Shown here piece by piece: positions 11,679 to 23,900 of a DNA stretch of 64,000 nucleotides. Under the pieces are notes generated by a model, which searched no databases, was not told where the DNA came from, and saw only the letters and a program-made list of their open reading frames with translations. The first letter of the stretch is position 1; each line of letters begins with the position of its first letter. Origin of the DNA: Pachypanchax playfairii (lineage: Eukaryota > Chordata > Actinopteri > Cyprinodontiformes > Aplocheilidae); assembly GCA_006937955.1 (NCBI GenBank), contig SSNP01000031.1, positions 2,859,590-2,923,589 on the forward strand, given 5' to 3'. Made by a program: the position numbers and the translations under genes.

Positions 11679-11798
11679 CACTGTCCCAATACTACTAATA
11701 TGTGCGCACTTGTTCACTACGCACTTCGGACCCTTATGTGCACTTCTGGTAAGTGCACTTCGTGGGAGACCGTAGGGTGCAGTATTGGGACCGGGCCA
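11679..11798. mobile_element. Short MITE, TGTCCCAATAC inverted ends (copy 1)
   Basis: The left end reads CACTGTCCCAATACT and the right end AGTATTGGGACCGGGCC, near-perfect inverted repeats. The 120-bp body shares GCACTTGTTCACTA and AAGTGCACTTCGTGG with a second copy at 15731-15880. It has no coding capacity; the family is not named here because no transposase is present. Confidence 0.6.
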
Positions 11799-12091
11799 TT
11801 GTAAAACGCACTGATCTTCCACTTACGCTTGAGTTAGCCACCATCTTCTTCGTTTACTGTTTTGCTGTTTATCGCGGCGCTGCCATCGACATCATTTCCT
11901 GAAGGGGCGGGCCAGATAGCTCGACTAAGCAGCAGCCGGAGTGTTTACATGTAGAGATTTAAAAATTTTTTTGGAAATAACCAGTGGCGGCTGGCCAATA
12001 GAGGGCGCTAGGGCACCACCCTCCCTATCAAAAACATGATGTGGCAGCAAATAAAAATGCCATGTTTGGTGGTTAATTTGAACTCTAATAT

Positions 12092-14290
12092 TGTGCCCAG
12101 ACTCCAGACCAACACGGGAGGAAGGTTTAAAAGGTTTACTGACAGTTTGTACTAAAGCTGCATGCTGCTCTGGTTCACAGGAGTCGGTTGACTCTGGATG
12201 GAGGAACGCAGGGTGGATCTGCTGGCAGAGGAGAGCAGGTTACAGATCGGATCAGAGGTGAGAATGGCAAAGTTACGGTGTGTGTGGTTGGGTGCGGGCT
12301 TATGGTTGTGAGCTGGAAAGATTGCGTGGAGAGGGGTGTCGGTGACAGCTGAGGTGGTGGCATTGGTGTGGCTAGTGCTGGTGAAGCAATCTGAGATACT
12401 AGGCTACGATGGAGTTGGTGGTGGAGGGTTGACAGATCGGTGTTGTTTTCCAGGAGCAGGTGGGGAGAGATCCATGACGGAGACAGACCAGGACAGCAGG
12501 AGGTCGGACACGACGGAGCGCGTCAGGATCAGGAGGAGTGAGCCCTCTGGATGGCATGGCAGGACGGCCAGCGTGGATGTGTAAAGGCGCTCAGGAGGGC
12601 TGGAACAGAATCCAGCGAGGAAGGAGAACCTAGGCGAGGAAGGAGTAAAATCCCAGGTAAGTCAATGACAAACACAGTGTTGGGGATTCAGGCGTTTGGC
12701 TGCCTGTAGGTACTCCAGGTTCTTATGGTCCGTCCAAACTAAAAGTGGGAGATCTGTCCCCTCCAGCCAGTGCCACCACTCCTCCAGGGCGAGCTTGATG
12801 GCCAGAAGCTCCTTGTCGCCTATATTATAGTTTTTCTGGGCTGGGGTGAACCGCTTAGAAAAGAATGAACAGGGGTGCATCTTACCATCAGACCTGGCCC
12901 GCTGGGACAAGACTGAGCCCACTCCCTCATCCGAAACATAGACCTCGACAGTGAACTGGAGTTCGGTGTCAGGATCGACGAGGACTGGCACTCTTCAAAA
13001 CCGCTGCTGTAGCTCTCGGAAGGCCCGGTCCGCCTCCTCGCTCCACCGGAAAGGAGTCTTGGTGGAGGTGAGTGCAGTGAGCAGGGCAGCGATGGTGCTG
13101 AATCCGTGAATGAATCGTCTGTAGAACTTGGTGAAGCCAAGGAACTTGGAGCTGCTTCCATGAAGAGGGAACTGGCCACTCCTCCACGGCCTTGGTCTTC
13201 GCTGGGTCTAGTCTGATCTGTCCACCCTCTCGAATGAAACCGAGAAAAGTTATGGAAGGTACGTGGACCTCACATTTCTCCGTCTTGACGAAGAGACGGT
13301 TCTCCAGTAGATGCTGGAGAACTAGGCGGATGTGCTGCTGATGCAGGACCGGGTCTATAGAGAAGATCAGGATGTCATCAAGATATACAAACACAAACTT
13401 ATGCAAGAAGTCTCTGTGCACATCAATGATGAGATTTTGAAACACAGCGGGAGCGTTGGTGAGACCAAATGGCATGATGAGGTATTCATAGTGTCCGATG
13501 TGGGTCTTAAATGCAGTCTTCCACTCATCTCCAGCTTGTATCCGCACCAGCTGATACAAGTTGCGGAGATCAAGCTTAGAGACGATTGTGGCTTTTTGGA
13601 CGGGTTCGCGAGCAGATGACAGGAGGGGAAGTGAATACTTGTTTTTGACCGTTATGTTGTTCAGACCCCGGTAGTCGATACAGGGTTGGAGTGAGTTATC
13701 TTTCTTGGACACAAAGAAAAATCCAGCGCCGAGTGGAGATGAGGATGGGCGGATGATGCCTGCTTTAAGTGAATTGTTTATATACTATTCCATTGCTTCT
13801 CTCTCTGAACGGGATAAACTGAATAACCAACCTCCTGGCAGAGGATCGCCTGGAAGGAGGTCGATGACACAGTTGTATGGTCGATGTGGGGGCAGAGAGA
13901 GAGCGAGATCCTTACTAAAAACCCTACTCAGATCGTGGTAGACGGGCGGAACGTTCGTCAGGTCTGGCGGAGCTACAGCGGTCTCTTTAGTAGTGGGACC
14001 AACCGGATGAGCAGATTGTAAACAGTTCTTATGGCAGTAGTTACTCCAGGAATTGACGCAATGATTTGACCAGTCAAATTGTGGATTGTGAACCTTTAAC
14101 CAAGGGTAACCCAACACTACGGGTGCTTCAGAGGATGGAAACATTTAGAACTGGAACTTCTCAGTGTGGTTACCAGATATGTCTCACGTCACTGCACCTC
14201 TTTTATCCCAGGCTGAGTGGCAGATAACGAGCTGCACCTGCTGCTGGTGATAAACCTGCCACACCACACCACACCAGCTGCACCGAACAA
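12092..14290 (-). mobile_element. Collapsed Ty3/gypsy retrotransposon
   Basis: Read on the minus strand, an LTR 5' portion (about 14290-14150, containing GGTGCAGCTCGTTATC like the LTRs at 40.7 and 44.6 kb) runs straight into a pol fragment. The pol fragment is followed at 12660 by an LTR 3' portion ending GTCTGGGCACA at 12092. Leader, gag, most of protease and integrase are missing, so two deletions have joined LTR pieces to the middle of pol. Related LTRs lie at 39979-40775, 43876-44633, 50335-51493 and 52031-52768. Confidence 0.75.
12662..14144 (-). pseudogene. Ty3/gypsy pol fragment (protease end, RT, RNase H)
   Basis: Minus-strand reading in several frames. 14144-13785 carries VLGYPWL, a protease C-terminal signature, and the RT approach region. 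13712-12969 is the reverse-transcriptase core, with QPCIDYRGLN, the MPFGLTNAP motif and the catalytic YLDD. 12991-12662 carries the RNase H start, with FFSKRFTPAQKNY and LLVWTDHKNLEYL. At least two frameshifts separate these blocks, and there is no integrase or gag, so it cannot be active. The element is a genomic retrotransposon relic. Confidence 0.88.
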
Positions 14291-14635
14291 AATGATTTCT
14301 GAAAGACAGAAGTTGCATTGTAAAATATGATTTCCTCCTGCTTCTTCATTTCTCATATGTCTAGTTCAGCTCTGGGGCACTGGCGTTTGTGCCCTCAGGA
14401 GGTGGGCTCTTAGAACGAATTAGCCAATAGCAGATCTGCATTGCCAAACGGAAGAACTTAATTTAGCCAAAAAACGCAGAAAATAACTTCACGAAGGGCG
14501 ATTTTTGAAGCGCCCAAAACCACGTTTAAATACTGCGAGATTATCTGCTATCAAACATTAAATGAGAAAGGAAAGCAGTCGAGGCTTCACTCGGAGGTAG
14601 CTGGATGTAGCTATGCTAACTCGGTTTTCATTTAA

Positions 14636-15140
14636 AGAGGTCATTGCATTAAAAACGTTTTTTCTGAGGTTTCTGTTGAATATTTTAGCTCCACAGGTGT
14701 TCTTACCTTCTTACTGGGTGTGAAAACAGGTCAACAACTTCTCTTTCAGTTTTAATCTCTCAAACTACGCCGGTAGCGATAAAACCCGAGTCCAAACGGC
14801 CTGTATCTGTTTCGTCACAACTCCTTTGTTTGTCAGTATCATCAGCTCCCGCTGTTGAAACCATGCCTAGCAGGCTGCTGGCTGAAACCTGTTAGCATAA
14901 GACGTAACAAACAGGAAGAGAGAACGCCTGATGTTACCATGTGCAGCGGGGAAGAAAACAGTATACCTTGCTCTCTAAGACTAGTTTGTTAGCCAGTCCA
15001 GCAAATCCAAAATAATTAATATGAACGAGCAGGCTCGATGCCTGACGGAACGAGCCGGAACCACCCGAATTTTAATGCAGACAGATTGAAAGGTCTGTTA
15101 ATCAGTGTTTACTAACGTTTTTTTAGATATTAAACTGTTT
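14636..15140 (+). mobile_element. TTAA-flanked MITE, copy 1 (3'-truncated)
   Basis: Begins right after TTAA (14632-14635) with AGAGGTCATTGC. It then matches the copies at 48959-49534 (reversed) and 54059-54654 through GAGGTTTCTGTTGAATATTT, GGTGTGAAAACAGGTCAACA and CAGACAGATTGAAAGGTCTG. The match fades near 15140, so the right end is missing. It has no coding capacity. Confidence 0.7.
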
Positions 15141-15730
15141 TTCAAGTGTGTGACACCATCCTGCTGCACATTGAGGAGTGTTTTGTCTTCCCTCAGCATC
15201 TCGTCAGTATGACCTGCTACATGGAGAACTGTTTCTACAGCACAGTGGGAGGTTTCCTGAGACACACTGGACACAACTGTGAAGGTTTATCCAGTGCTGG
15301 ACAATTAAAATGACCAAACATATTTAATGTTTATATTGTGTTAAGTATTACTTAAAATACAACATTTGATGTTAATACACAAAATTTGTCTGTTTTGCTG
15401 ACTAGATTAACCTGTTCTGGTGATTTTTTTTAATTTTACATTTGAATAAAGTCTTTGTTAAATATTTAACTGAAGTTGAAAATATTTTTAATGCAGGGTT
15501 TACATTAACTCATCTTTACAAATGTTTTATTGACCATCACTTAATTGGATTTATGTATCCCCACCCAAAAAACATTTCACCAGCCACCACTGGAAATAAC
15601 GACTACGATTCAAAACAGGATGACATTACAGTGTAGCTCCAAAGTACATGTACTTGCAATCTTGAGTTTTGTATTCATAGTGGAAGAGTTACAAATGCGC
15701 GTTCCCGATGAGGGGCGCAAGCAGTGCGTA

Positions 15731-15880
15731 GGGTGTCCCGATTCTCCAGAGTGGAGAGTCGTGCCCTTGGCTCCGCCGCTTTTTGTACACTTGTTCACTA
15801 TGCACTTCCCTTATATGCCCTTCTGCTAAGTGCACTTCGTGGAAGCACATAGGGTGCAGTGCGGGTATTGGGACAGGGCC
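15731..15880. mobile_element. Short MITE, TGTCCCAATAC-type ends (copy 2)
   Basis: The left end GGGTGTCCCGATTC is diverged; the right end GGGTATTGGGACAGGGCC is well kept. The body shares CTTGTTCACTATGCACTTCC and AAGTGCACTTCGTGG with 11679-11798. Sequence between 15140 and 15730 is AT-rich with no recognisable gene. Confidence 0.55.
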
Positions 15881-16683
15881 ATCATCTGGACCTGGAGACT
15901 TTGTTTGTTTTTACTTTTGTCACTCAATAAACTGCCATGATGTCCTTTGAGTTCTGTCTTTTCACTTTTCAAGTTTTAAAGCATTGTTTGAATGTTTTGT
16001 TAAAATCATATTGTGCTGCTGCTGAACATAAATGCATTATTAATTAATACTTAACATTTATGTATAATTATTGTGCTGAGAAGATTTTATTTTGGTAAAA
16101 TTACTAAAATATTTGTTTATTTTTTCCGTTTGAGAATAAAAATAAAAACAGTCACTGAGTTGGAGAAGCCATAGACATTATATAGATTACATGTCTATGG
16201 GAGAAACAGTCCGTGCAGATCAACCGTCATGTTTCAAAACGGATGGTGACGTAAGGGAACGTGATACGGAACAGTCACGTGACCTCTTCTAACTTGAGTC
16301 TGAGTTCGGAACAATGTTATAAATCAGATGTTACACAAAGTCTTTGTTTATGTGTAAACACTGAACCTACTGTGAACCAATAACAACAACGGAATCGGTT
16401 CAGTACCTCTGTCAGAAGTCGGTTACGACACAGGGAAGTACTTCCGCATCGACTGTTGCGCGCGCAATGTTAGCTCCGCCCCTGACGCGTTTACGTGGGT
16501 AAAATACGTGATAGTTCACTGAATGTGATTGGCCAGGAACAGGAAGCGCTGTCAGAGTTCTGATGTTTGCTTGTTGTTGTATAATAATTCTTTCTGGTTC
16601 CGTCTCCTAGTGGTCTGTAAGGGTTTTAAACTGGACCAGAGTCTCAGTTACTCCTGTTTCTGTCCTGACGCTGCTGGCTGGAT

Positions 16684-17463
16684 ATGTTGGGGTGCATTGT
16701 GGGTAATCTGAGAGCAGGAGGAAGACTCCCTTGGTGTCTCCAAAGGACACATGTGTCTCTGATGTATCTGAATGGGCGGCTGACTTTGAACCGGTCCTTC
16801 TCTCAGGACTCATCCACCTCACAGCCCAAGCTAAGGCTGCGGACCCGGCTGCTGGTCTCGCTGCTGTTTGGCGGTGGTCTGCTGGGCGCGTGGTGGTACG
16901 TGCACATGGAGAAGCAGCAGAAGCTGCAGCTACAGCGCATCGAGCAGCTGAGGAAGGTCGCGCTGGGTCAAGGTACTTTCAGCCTGCTGGACCACACGGG
17001 CCGGCGCCGGACCAAGCTGGACTTCCTGGGCAGCTGGGTTCTGATGTACTTTGGGTTCACTCACTGTCCCGATATCTGTCCCGATGAGCTGGACAAGCTG
17101 AGCGCTGTAGTTTCCGCTCTGGACAAGGACCCGGCACTCCCACCCGTCCAGCCCCTCTTCATCACCGTCGACCCGGAGCGGGATGATGTGGCGGCACTAG
17201 CCCGTTACGTGAAAGACTTCCACCCTCGACTGATTGGACTGACCGGGACTCCGGAGGAGGTGAGGCACGCGGGGCGGGACTATCGAGTCTACGCCAGTCC
17301 CGGACCAAAAGACCAGGACGGGGACTACATCGTCGATCACACAATCGTGATCTACCTGGTGAGCCCAGATGGGCTCTTCCTGGATTACTACAACAGGATG
17401 AAGAACCAGGACCAGATTGTAGAGAGCATCAGAAACCACATAAAGAACCACGTCAGACTGTAG
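16684..17463 (+). CDS. sco2: SCO2-type cytochrome c oxidase copper chaperone
   Basis: Inner-mitochondrial-membrane metallochaperone needed to load the CuA centre of cytochrome oxidase subunit II; SCO/SenC thioredoxin-like fold. It is a single 780-nt coding exon of 259 aa (human SCO2 266 aa, coding part also intronless). Residues 1-45 are a basic, Ser/Thr-rich presequence. Residues 56-73 (LLVSLLFGGGLLGAWWYV) are the membrane anchor. The copper site is visible: CPDIC with C128 and C132, and H219 in IVDHTIVIYL. Other family blocks are MYFGFTHCPDICPDEL, FITVDPERDD and FHPRLIGLTG. The first ATG is used; an in-frame Met at residue 27 is less likely because it shortens the presequence. The gene converges tail-to-tail with ncaph2, as the human pair does. 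An ATTAAA poly(A) signal lies near 17681. Confidence 0.95.
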   Translation: MLGCIVGNLRAGGRLPWCLQRTHVSLMYLNGRLTLNRSFSQDSSTSQPKLRLRTRLLVSLLFGGGLLGAWWYVHMEKQQKLQLQRIEQLRKVALGQGTFSLLDHTGRRRTKLDFLGSWVLMYFGFTHCPDICPDELDKLSAVVSALDKDPALPPVQPLFITVDPERDDVAALARYVKDFHPRLIGLTGTPEEVRHAGRDYRVYASPGPKDQDGDYIVDHTIVIYLVSPDGLFLDYYNRMKNQDQIVESIRNHIKNHVRL

Positions 17464-17867
17464 AGATCCACGTCAGGTACCTCATTTGCTCAGGTTCTGT
17501 AGAGACGGACCTTCATCAACTGGAGGTAACCCTCTAGCAGGCCGTTCTTACGTCTTGACTTTGTTTAGAGCATCAAGAAGTGAAACTGGTCTCACAAGGT
17601 TTGATGTCAGACTTGTTTGAAGTTACATGTCAGAAACATGCTGATGTCACACCTGAGTTTATCTGTTGGACATGGTGTTTATTAAAGAATCAGTCCTAAC
17701 AGCAGCTGTTTACAACCGACACTTTATATTATTTTTATTTGTTGTTTGTGTCATCTGACCGTTAAACATCCTGCTGTGATGTTTCAGGAACTTCTCTGGT
17801 GTAATGCTTCAAAGTTCTCAACAGCTGGTGACGAATAACCGAGCAGGTGTCTTCCATATGAAATCAT

Positions 17868-17873
17868 TTTATT
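17868..17873 (-). terminator. Poly(A) signal of ncaph2
   Basis: TTTATT on the + strand, AATAAA on the minus strand, about 90 bp beyond the ncaph2 stop codon. The sco2 signal on the other strand is about 190 bp away, so the two 3' ends nearly touch. Confidence 0.6.
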
Positions 17874-17963
17874 AGAATATATTTACAGCAGAAAGACATG
17901 ATGAAGACAAGTTAATGTTCAAGAGACGTCCTCCCAGGAAACCAGGTCCTAAAACCAGCAGGC

Positions 17964-20900
17964 TTATTGATGCGTGGAGGTGGAAGCTGTTAGTGTTTTA
18001 AAGCGGTCTGTAGCTTTATCAGTGCTGATCAGGGTCAGAAGCATGGAGTCCAAACTGTCCTCCAGACCTGCCGTGCTGTGGATCTCCACCGTGTAGTCGT
18101 TGGCCTGAGGAATCAGATCTTACATCAGCCATCACCAACAACATTTCACAAAACTTCAGAGGAAATCAATGAACATGCTGATCGGTTTCAGATCAATCAG
18201 CTTCTTATTGTTGGATCAATAACAGCCTCAAAAGAACCGCCTCAGGCAGAGCCCAAAGAAAAGTTCTGATTCTGAGTTTGTATTTAAAGTTTTGGTTTGA
18301 CGTCGATCAGACTTATCTAAAAGATCCATAAATCAGACCCATGAATCAGTTCAATCGATCAGTGTGTTTCAGATTTACCAGCTGCAGTGACGCCACCAGG
18401 TACTTGGAGACCTCCACGTTATCCAAACCATGAATGATGGAGGCAAACGACATGCGATGACCGACCCTGCCCAGCGCTCCAACAATCCGCTCACAGTAGT
18501 CGTGGATGTCGAATGGTGGCTGATTCTCCTGGAAACAAACAGGAAGTGATCACCAGGTGTGAAGCCTGAGCCCAGGTGATGAGGAACACATTGAACTGGT
18601 TCTTGGTCTCACCTGCTGAGCCAGCTTGGGTCGGATCCGGTCCTCCCAGTCCTTGACTCTGCGGGACAGAGCCAACTCCTGAACGTAACCTTGACTGCTG
18701 GCCACCAGCTGCTCCTGAACGCCACACAGAAATGTCAAAGTTCAATCACTCCCATTCGTTTAGTGATATCTGTTTTACTGCAGGTGATGTCATCACTTTG
18801 ATCAAACTGAACTTCTAAACAAAATAATCTAAAATCAATGACGTTTAAATGTTTCTATTTAGGAAATGATCACAGATAATAAATAATATTGATCACGCAC
18901 AACACGGAGCTTTGCTAGATCTTCAAACGTGAGTTCATCTCCCAGAGTTTCTGCAGACACACAGCAAACAGGAAGTCAGAGACACAGATCCAGCATCAGA
19001 TCTCAGAAACATGTCAGTTCTGTTGAGTTTGGTTTTACCAGGTGAGATGGAGGCTGGCGGCCCGGCTGGATCACCTGGAGCATCATCTTCTGCATCTTTC
19101 ATGTTCAGAAGATCGTCCTCATCTCCATCTGATCAGAGATCAATCTGAGCTTTAATCAGCTGACACAATAATCACCTGTTCAAATACTGGATTGAAGGTT
19201 CCGTCACAGAACCAGAACTTTACAGATGATTATGGTAGTTTTCTGTGTTCTCTGACGTCAGTTAAACAGATCAGCCACAAAGGTTTGGAGTTTGTTTGAA
19301 ACTGAAGCATCAGCTGATATTTTACCAAACAGGTCGGCGTGTTGGAACTCATCCAGAGGCTCCGCCTCCTGCTGCCCTGGACCCATCTCCTCCAGCTGCA
19401 GGAAATTCCTTGTCAGCTCGTGCTCTGACATCACCATACCCTGAGTGATGTCACATCAGTCACATGATCAACAAGAAGTGTTGGAGCAACTTTTACAGAG
19501 AATGTTCAGACCAGAATCTATAATGTAGTTTTCATTTTAAACAACTATTTGTGAGAAAAGTTGAAAAACAGGGAAATTACATTTAGAGGAATAAATGAAA
19601 CCTGTTTGCAAATGAATAAAATCTATTTGTATCATTTTAAAAACCTTTTAGGAAAAAACAAATAAGATCTGGATCAGAAGCCGAACTTCAGTAAAAGATC
19701 ATTTCATTAACAAGTGATAAAGAAAAAAAAATTCTGACAACCTGCTGGAAACCAAGGAACTACAGTTCTATCAAAATAAAAGCCCAGTCATGCCTCAAAG
19801 AATGATGGGAAATGGCTCAGAAGAATTTGGAGGGATAAAAACATCAACCCACCACTTTCCTGTAGAGCTTCCTCTGTCTCTTCACTCTGTCTTTCAATGT
19901 GCTCAAATAAATGTAGTTCAGGTCTAAAACAGGAAGTCACACTTTAATTTCAAATTAAAAGAAATAAACTGAACTGAATGGTCCTGCAGTAAAATGTGGT
20001 GTTTAATCAGTTGAGTTCCAGCTTCTTATCTGTGTTTGAGTGAAGTGTCACCTGTAAACGTGGGTCCATTCTTTAACTTGGGCTCCGGAGGATCAACTGT
20101 AACACACAAAGCGACACATGAAGCTGTGATGAGAACACCTTCCAGAACAAATCAGACCTGGTTCTCACAGGTTTCACTGAACCAGCTTCTGAAGTCTTGA
20201 AGTGGCGTCGCTTGTTTCCGTTTCCTCTTCCCTTCATCATCAAGACCGTAAGGAACTTTGTAGCACTTTCCTGCAGAAAACACACCTCTGTCAGTGGTGA
20301 CAAACTTACAGGTGAGCAACACCTGAGCATCCAGAATCTCACCTGCTTTAAAAGGTTCTTCCTCTCCAAGAATGGTGTACGGGTCATGAAGTTCCCAGAT
20401 GTTCTCCTTGAAACAAATGTATTCAAACTAGATTCATGAAAACATGAAGAACTCCGAACAGGAAAGATCTTTTATTCTGAAGGGGTTAGTTATGTATATT
20501 TAATTCAAGGACTAACAGTCACTTTAAAGTTTCTGTATCATGTTATTTCACAGCTTTCAACATCTGTGATAGACACATATGATAAAATCTGACTGTTTGT
20601 GTTATATAATCTTCATTACCTCTACAGATGAGGTAATGTTTTCAACTGGGTTTGTCGGTCTGTTATGGTGCGTTCACACCAGCCGCTTTGGAAACGTCAA
20701 GCAATGTTCACAACGCTTCAAGTTTGAAGCTTGTAACGCCTGACCGTTAAAAAGGATACCAACATAGTACTTTCTAGAATATATCCACTTGGTGGAGGTC
20801 TTCTCTCTCCGAGTACCTTTTTAGTTTGTCCTGAAATATAACTTATACTCTGACCAGGAAGTAAAACACTTGATTTACCTAAAATCCCATCCTTCCTCCA

Positions 20901-23900
20901 GCCCCCCCGTGAGTGCTGCCCCTCAAGCTGCCTGAATAAAATAGTGAATAAATTCCTGTAACTCTCACGGCCAAACGAACATTTTCACTGAGACATTTTT
21001 AGAAAGTAAAATACTACAAAAGGTGGTGTTTAGTGTCTTGCTTCATACTCTGGCAGCTCGGTGTGTGTGTTTAATCTGCAGGGACACACTGGGCAGGTCC
21101 TGGTGTAACACTGTTACATCACTATGTTACAGTCAGTTGTTTTCCAGGAGAGAGTGGAGCAGCTGCTCAGAGCGGATTCAGGAGGATTACTGAGAAATGT
21201 GTGTATTAAACCAAAAACCACTCTGGAGGGTTTAATAAGGAAATAACATCATAACATGGTTAAAAGATACAAATAGAGCTGGGCGATATAAGATTTTTTC
21301 ATATCACGATATGTTTTTTTCCTTTCAGGCGATAACGATATACATCACGATATAAGCCAAATAACTATATTTGTAAGATTTAAATGTTTTGATTTAGACA
21401 TTTATTTCCCATAATAAGTTCAACAGGGCAGATGTACTTAAGGAACATGAGACTTCAGTTTTAGATAAATAACGGCAAATATTGCAAACTACACAAAAGG
21501 TAGCCGCTACATCGCTATGTCTCTTAGCTTTTTTGTTACATGGTAAGACGCTGGAGAAAGCCGACTCAACTGACAGTTGCTGAGTCGCAGGGATTCCCCT
21601 GGTTGTTTTCAATGACGCATTAGCGCTTTCAATCAAAGATTGAGCATGCTCTAGTGGGTGGCACTGCTTCAGGTGATAAAAATGGTTTGTTGTATTTCCA
21701 GATATTGCAGGAACATGCTTTCGGCACAATTTACAGTGCGCGCTACTCTGTTTTTTGTCAGATTTCAAATAGCTGAAATACCTCCACACTACGGAACTTC
21801 TCTGGCCCTTCCTTTCAACAATCTCCAGCATTGGAACAGTCATCTGTCTTCTCTTCGGTAACCTGGTTACACAAACTCTCGGTTGATTTTTCTCTAGTTG
21901 GCACACTCATTTCCTCCATTACCTGAACGGCACGGCCGCTGGCTGCTTCCCAAACAAATACACGTGTGCAGTAACAAGTCACGTGACGCTGCAGCTGTGA
22001 TTGGATCGTCTCTGCGCTACTTAATGTGGATTGGGAGTTTTAAGAGAGGAAGAGAAAAAGATGACGTCTATCACAATAGTTTCATTTTTCTATCGAGAAA
22101 AAGTTATTTGGCGATACATATCGTTATCGTTCTATCGCCCAGCTCTAGATACAAACAGCTGATTTTACATGATACGGGAACTTTAAATAAGAAAGTTCTG
22201 AGAAAAGGTGAAACAAAAGAAAATTCTACAGGAATTTTAGAAAGTGACAATTTGGTTCCATCAGTGAGCAAAATCATTTTAAACATACGAGCAGAAGAAA
22301 ACGGCAAACTGGAGCTTTTGTGATTCATTGAAAGTTCTAAAAATAACATCCTACTGAGGTGGAAAAATAAAGAAACTCGGAAAAACTGGATACAATAAAA
22401 CAATAAAAACCCCAATAATGAAGCTAATCAAAAGACTTTAAATTATTTTTATCTGGAAACCGTTGATATAAGAGGTTTTCAATAAAGATTTGATTCAGTT
22501 AGATTGAAGTGGATTTAAATCTTGTACCGCAGGAGGAGCTTCTCCATGTCGCCTGCTTTTATCAGCTTCCGCCCGTCGTGTGTCTCGAATCTTCCGGCCA
22601 TCACTCGGAACCTGAACCCAAAACACAAACATGTCTCTCCTGCAGGATAAAACCAAACCCTGAGTGACACATGAACAGAAAACCTGCTGCATACTGAGAC
22701 TTGGTGTCGCTCGATGTGCTCCTCTGGGTTCTGATCCAGCTCAATCTGGTCCTCTAGAGGCAGGAAGTTCTCTGCAGCTTCATCAGCACCGATGCTCTCA
22801 ACACCAACTAAGAGCAAGATGAAGAACCGATTCACTGAACAACCGAATCTTATTCGGAAACTTCCAACCAATCAGGAAACAGTTTAACACAAACCAACCG
22901 GCCTGTTGCTGAACCTCCAGTTCTGCAGGGAGCCGGTCCAGAGACCTGGTTGCTGCAGCCAACCGAAGCAGAATCATGTTCTCTTCACCTGGAATGACCA
23001 TGTTGATCCTGAAATCCCTCTGGCTGCAAACCACCTCACCCTTCACACTGACCCACACAGACACAACCAGCAGAGAGTAAGTTCTGGACCCAAACAGTCA
23101 AAAAAAAAGAGCACAAGATCAATGGGTTCTATAGCGATGGTTCTGATCCCTAACCCATGAACCCAGATCTCTGAAGGAACTGGTTCAGCTAGTTCTGTTG
23201 GAGTGCTGAGGATATTGTCCCAGATGAAGCGAGAAGACACTGACCTGATGAGAGGCAGCTTCTGCTTCTCGTGGATTTCAGGAGGAATCAGAGACGCAGG
23301 AGGAAGCGGAACCACGTTCACGGTCTGAAACTTAGAACAGCAACCCGTCACCATAAACTGCAGCCCAACTGTTTCAGGCTGTCTGGGAGGAAATCAACTC
23401 ACGGAGTTGGAATCACACTGCTGGGAGTTTTCGGAGGCCTCCAGGTTCAGGAAAGTGAACTGAAACAAAGAAACGCTGACTCCATTACCCAGAATGTATC
23501 AATACAAGGTGATGTGTGAGCTGAGAAACTCCCTCAGCAGAAAAACAAAGTAAAATGGAACTTCCTGCAGTTTTCTGACGGTTCTCACCTCAGCCACGTC
23601 GTCAGAGTTGTGACTGCCCTGCGTCTCTCCTGTGTTGTCCTCCTGGGCCGCTGCCCGATTGTTCCGTCTGTAAACACCACAAAACAAAAGCTGAGGTCAC
23701 ATCTGAGTTCACATCCTTTCTGCTTCGCTGAAGCTGAAGCTCACTTCTTGCTCCTGTCACTGAGGTACTCCAGAGTTTGGTAAACAAGGTTGTGCAGCAG
23801 CTCCACCTGAAACAACCACAGCGGTGGTTAGACTCTGCCTCATCTGGGTCACATGAATTCAGGCCCTGCTGACATCACTCACCTTCTTACTGTAGATGCA

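Noticed and set aside
11589..11804. 71-codon frame and the opposite 83-codon frame
   Set aside because: They run across a MITE and neighbouring repeat; no protein features.
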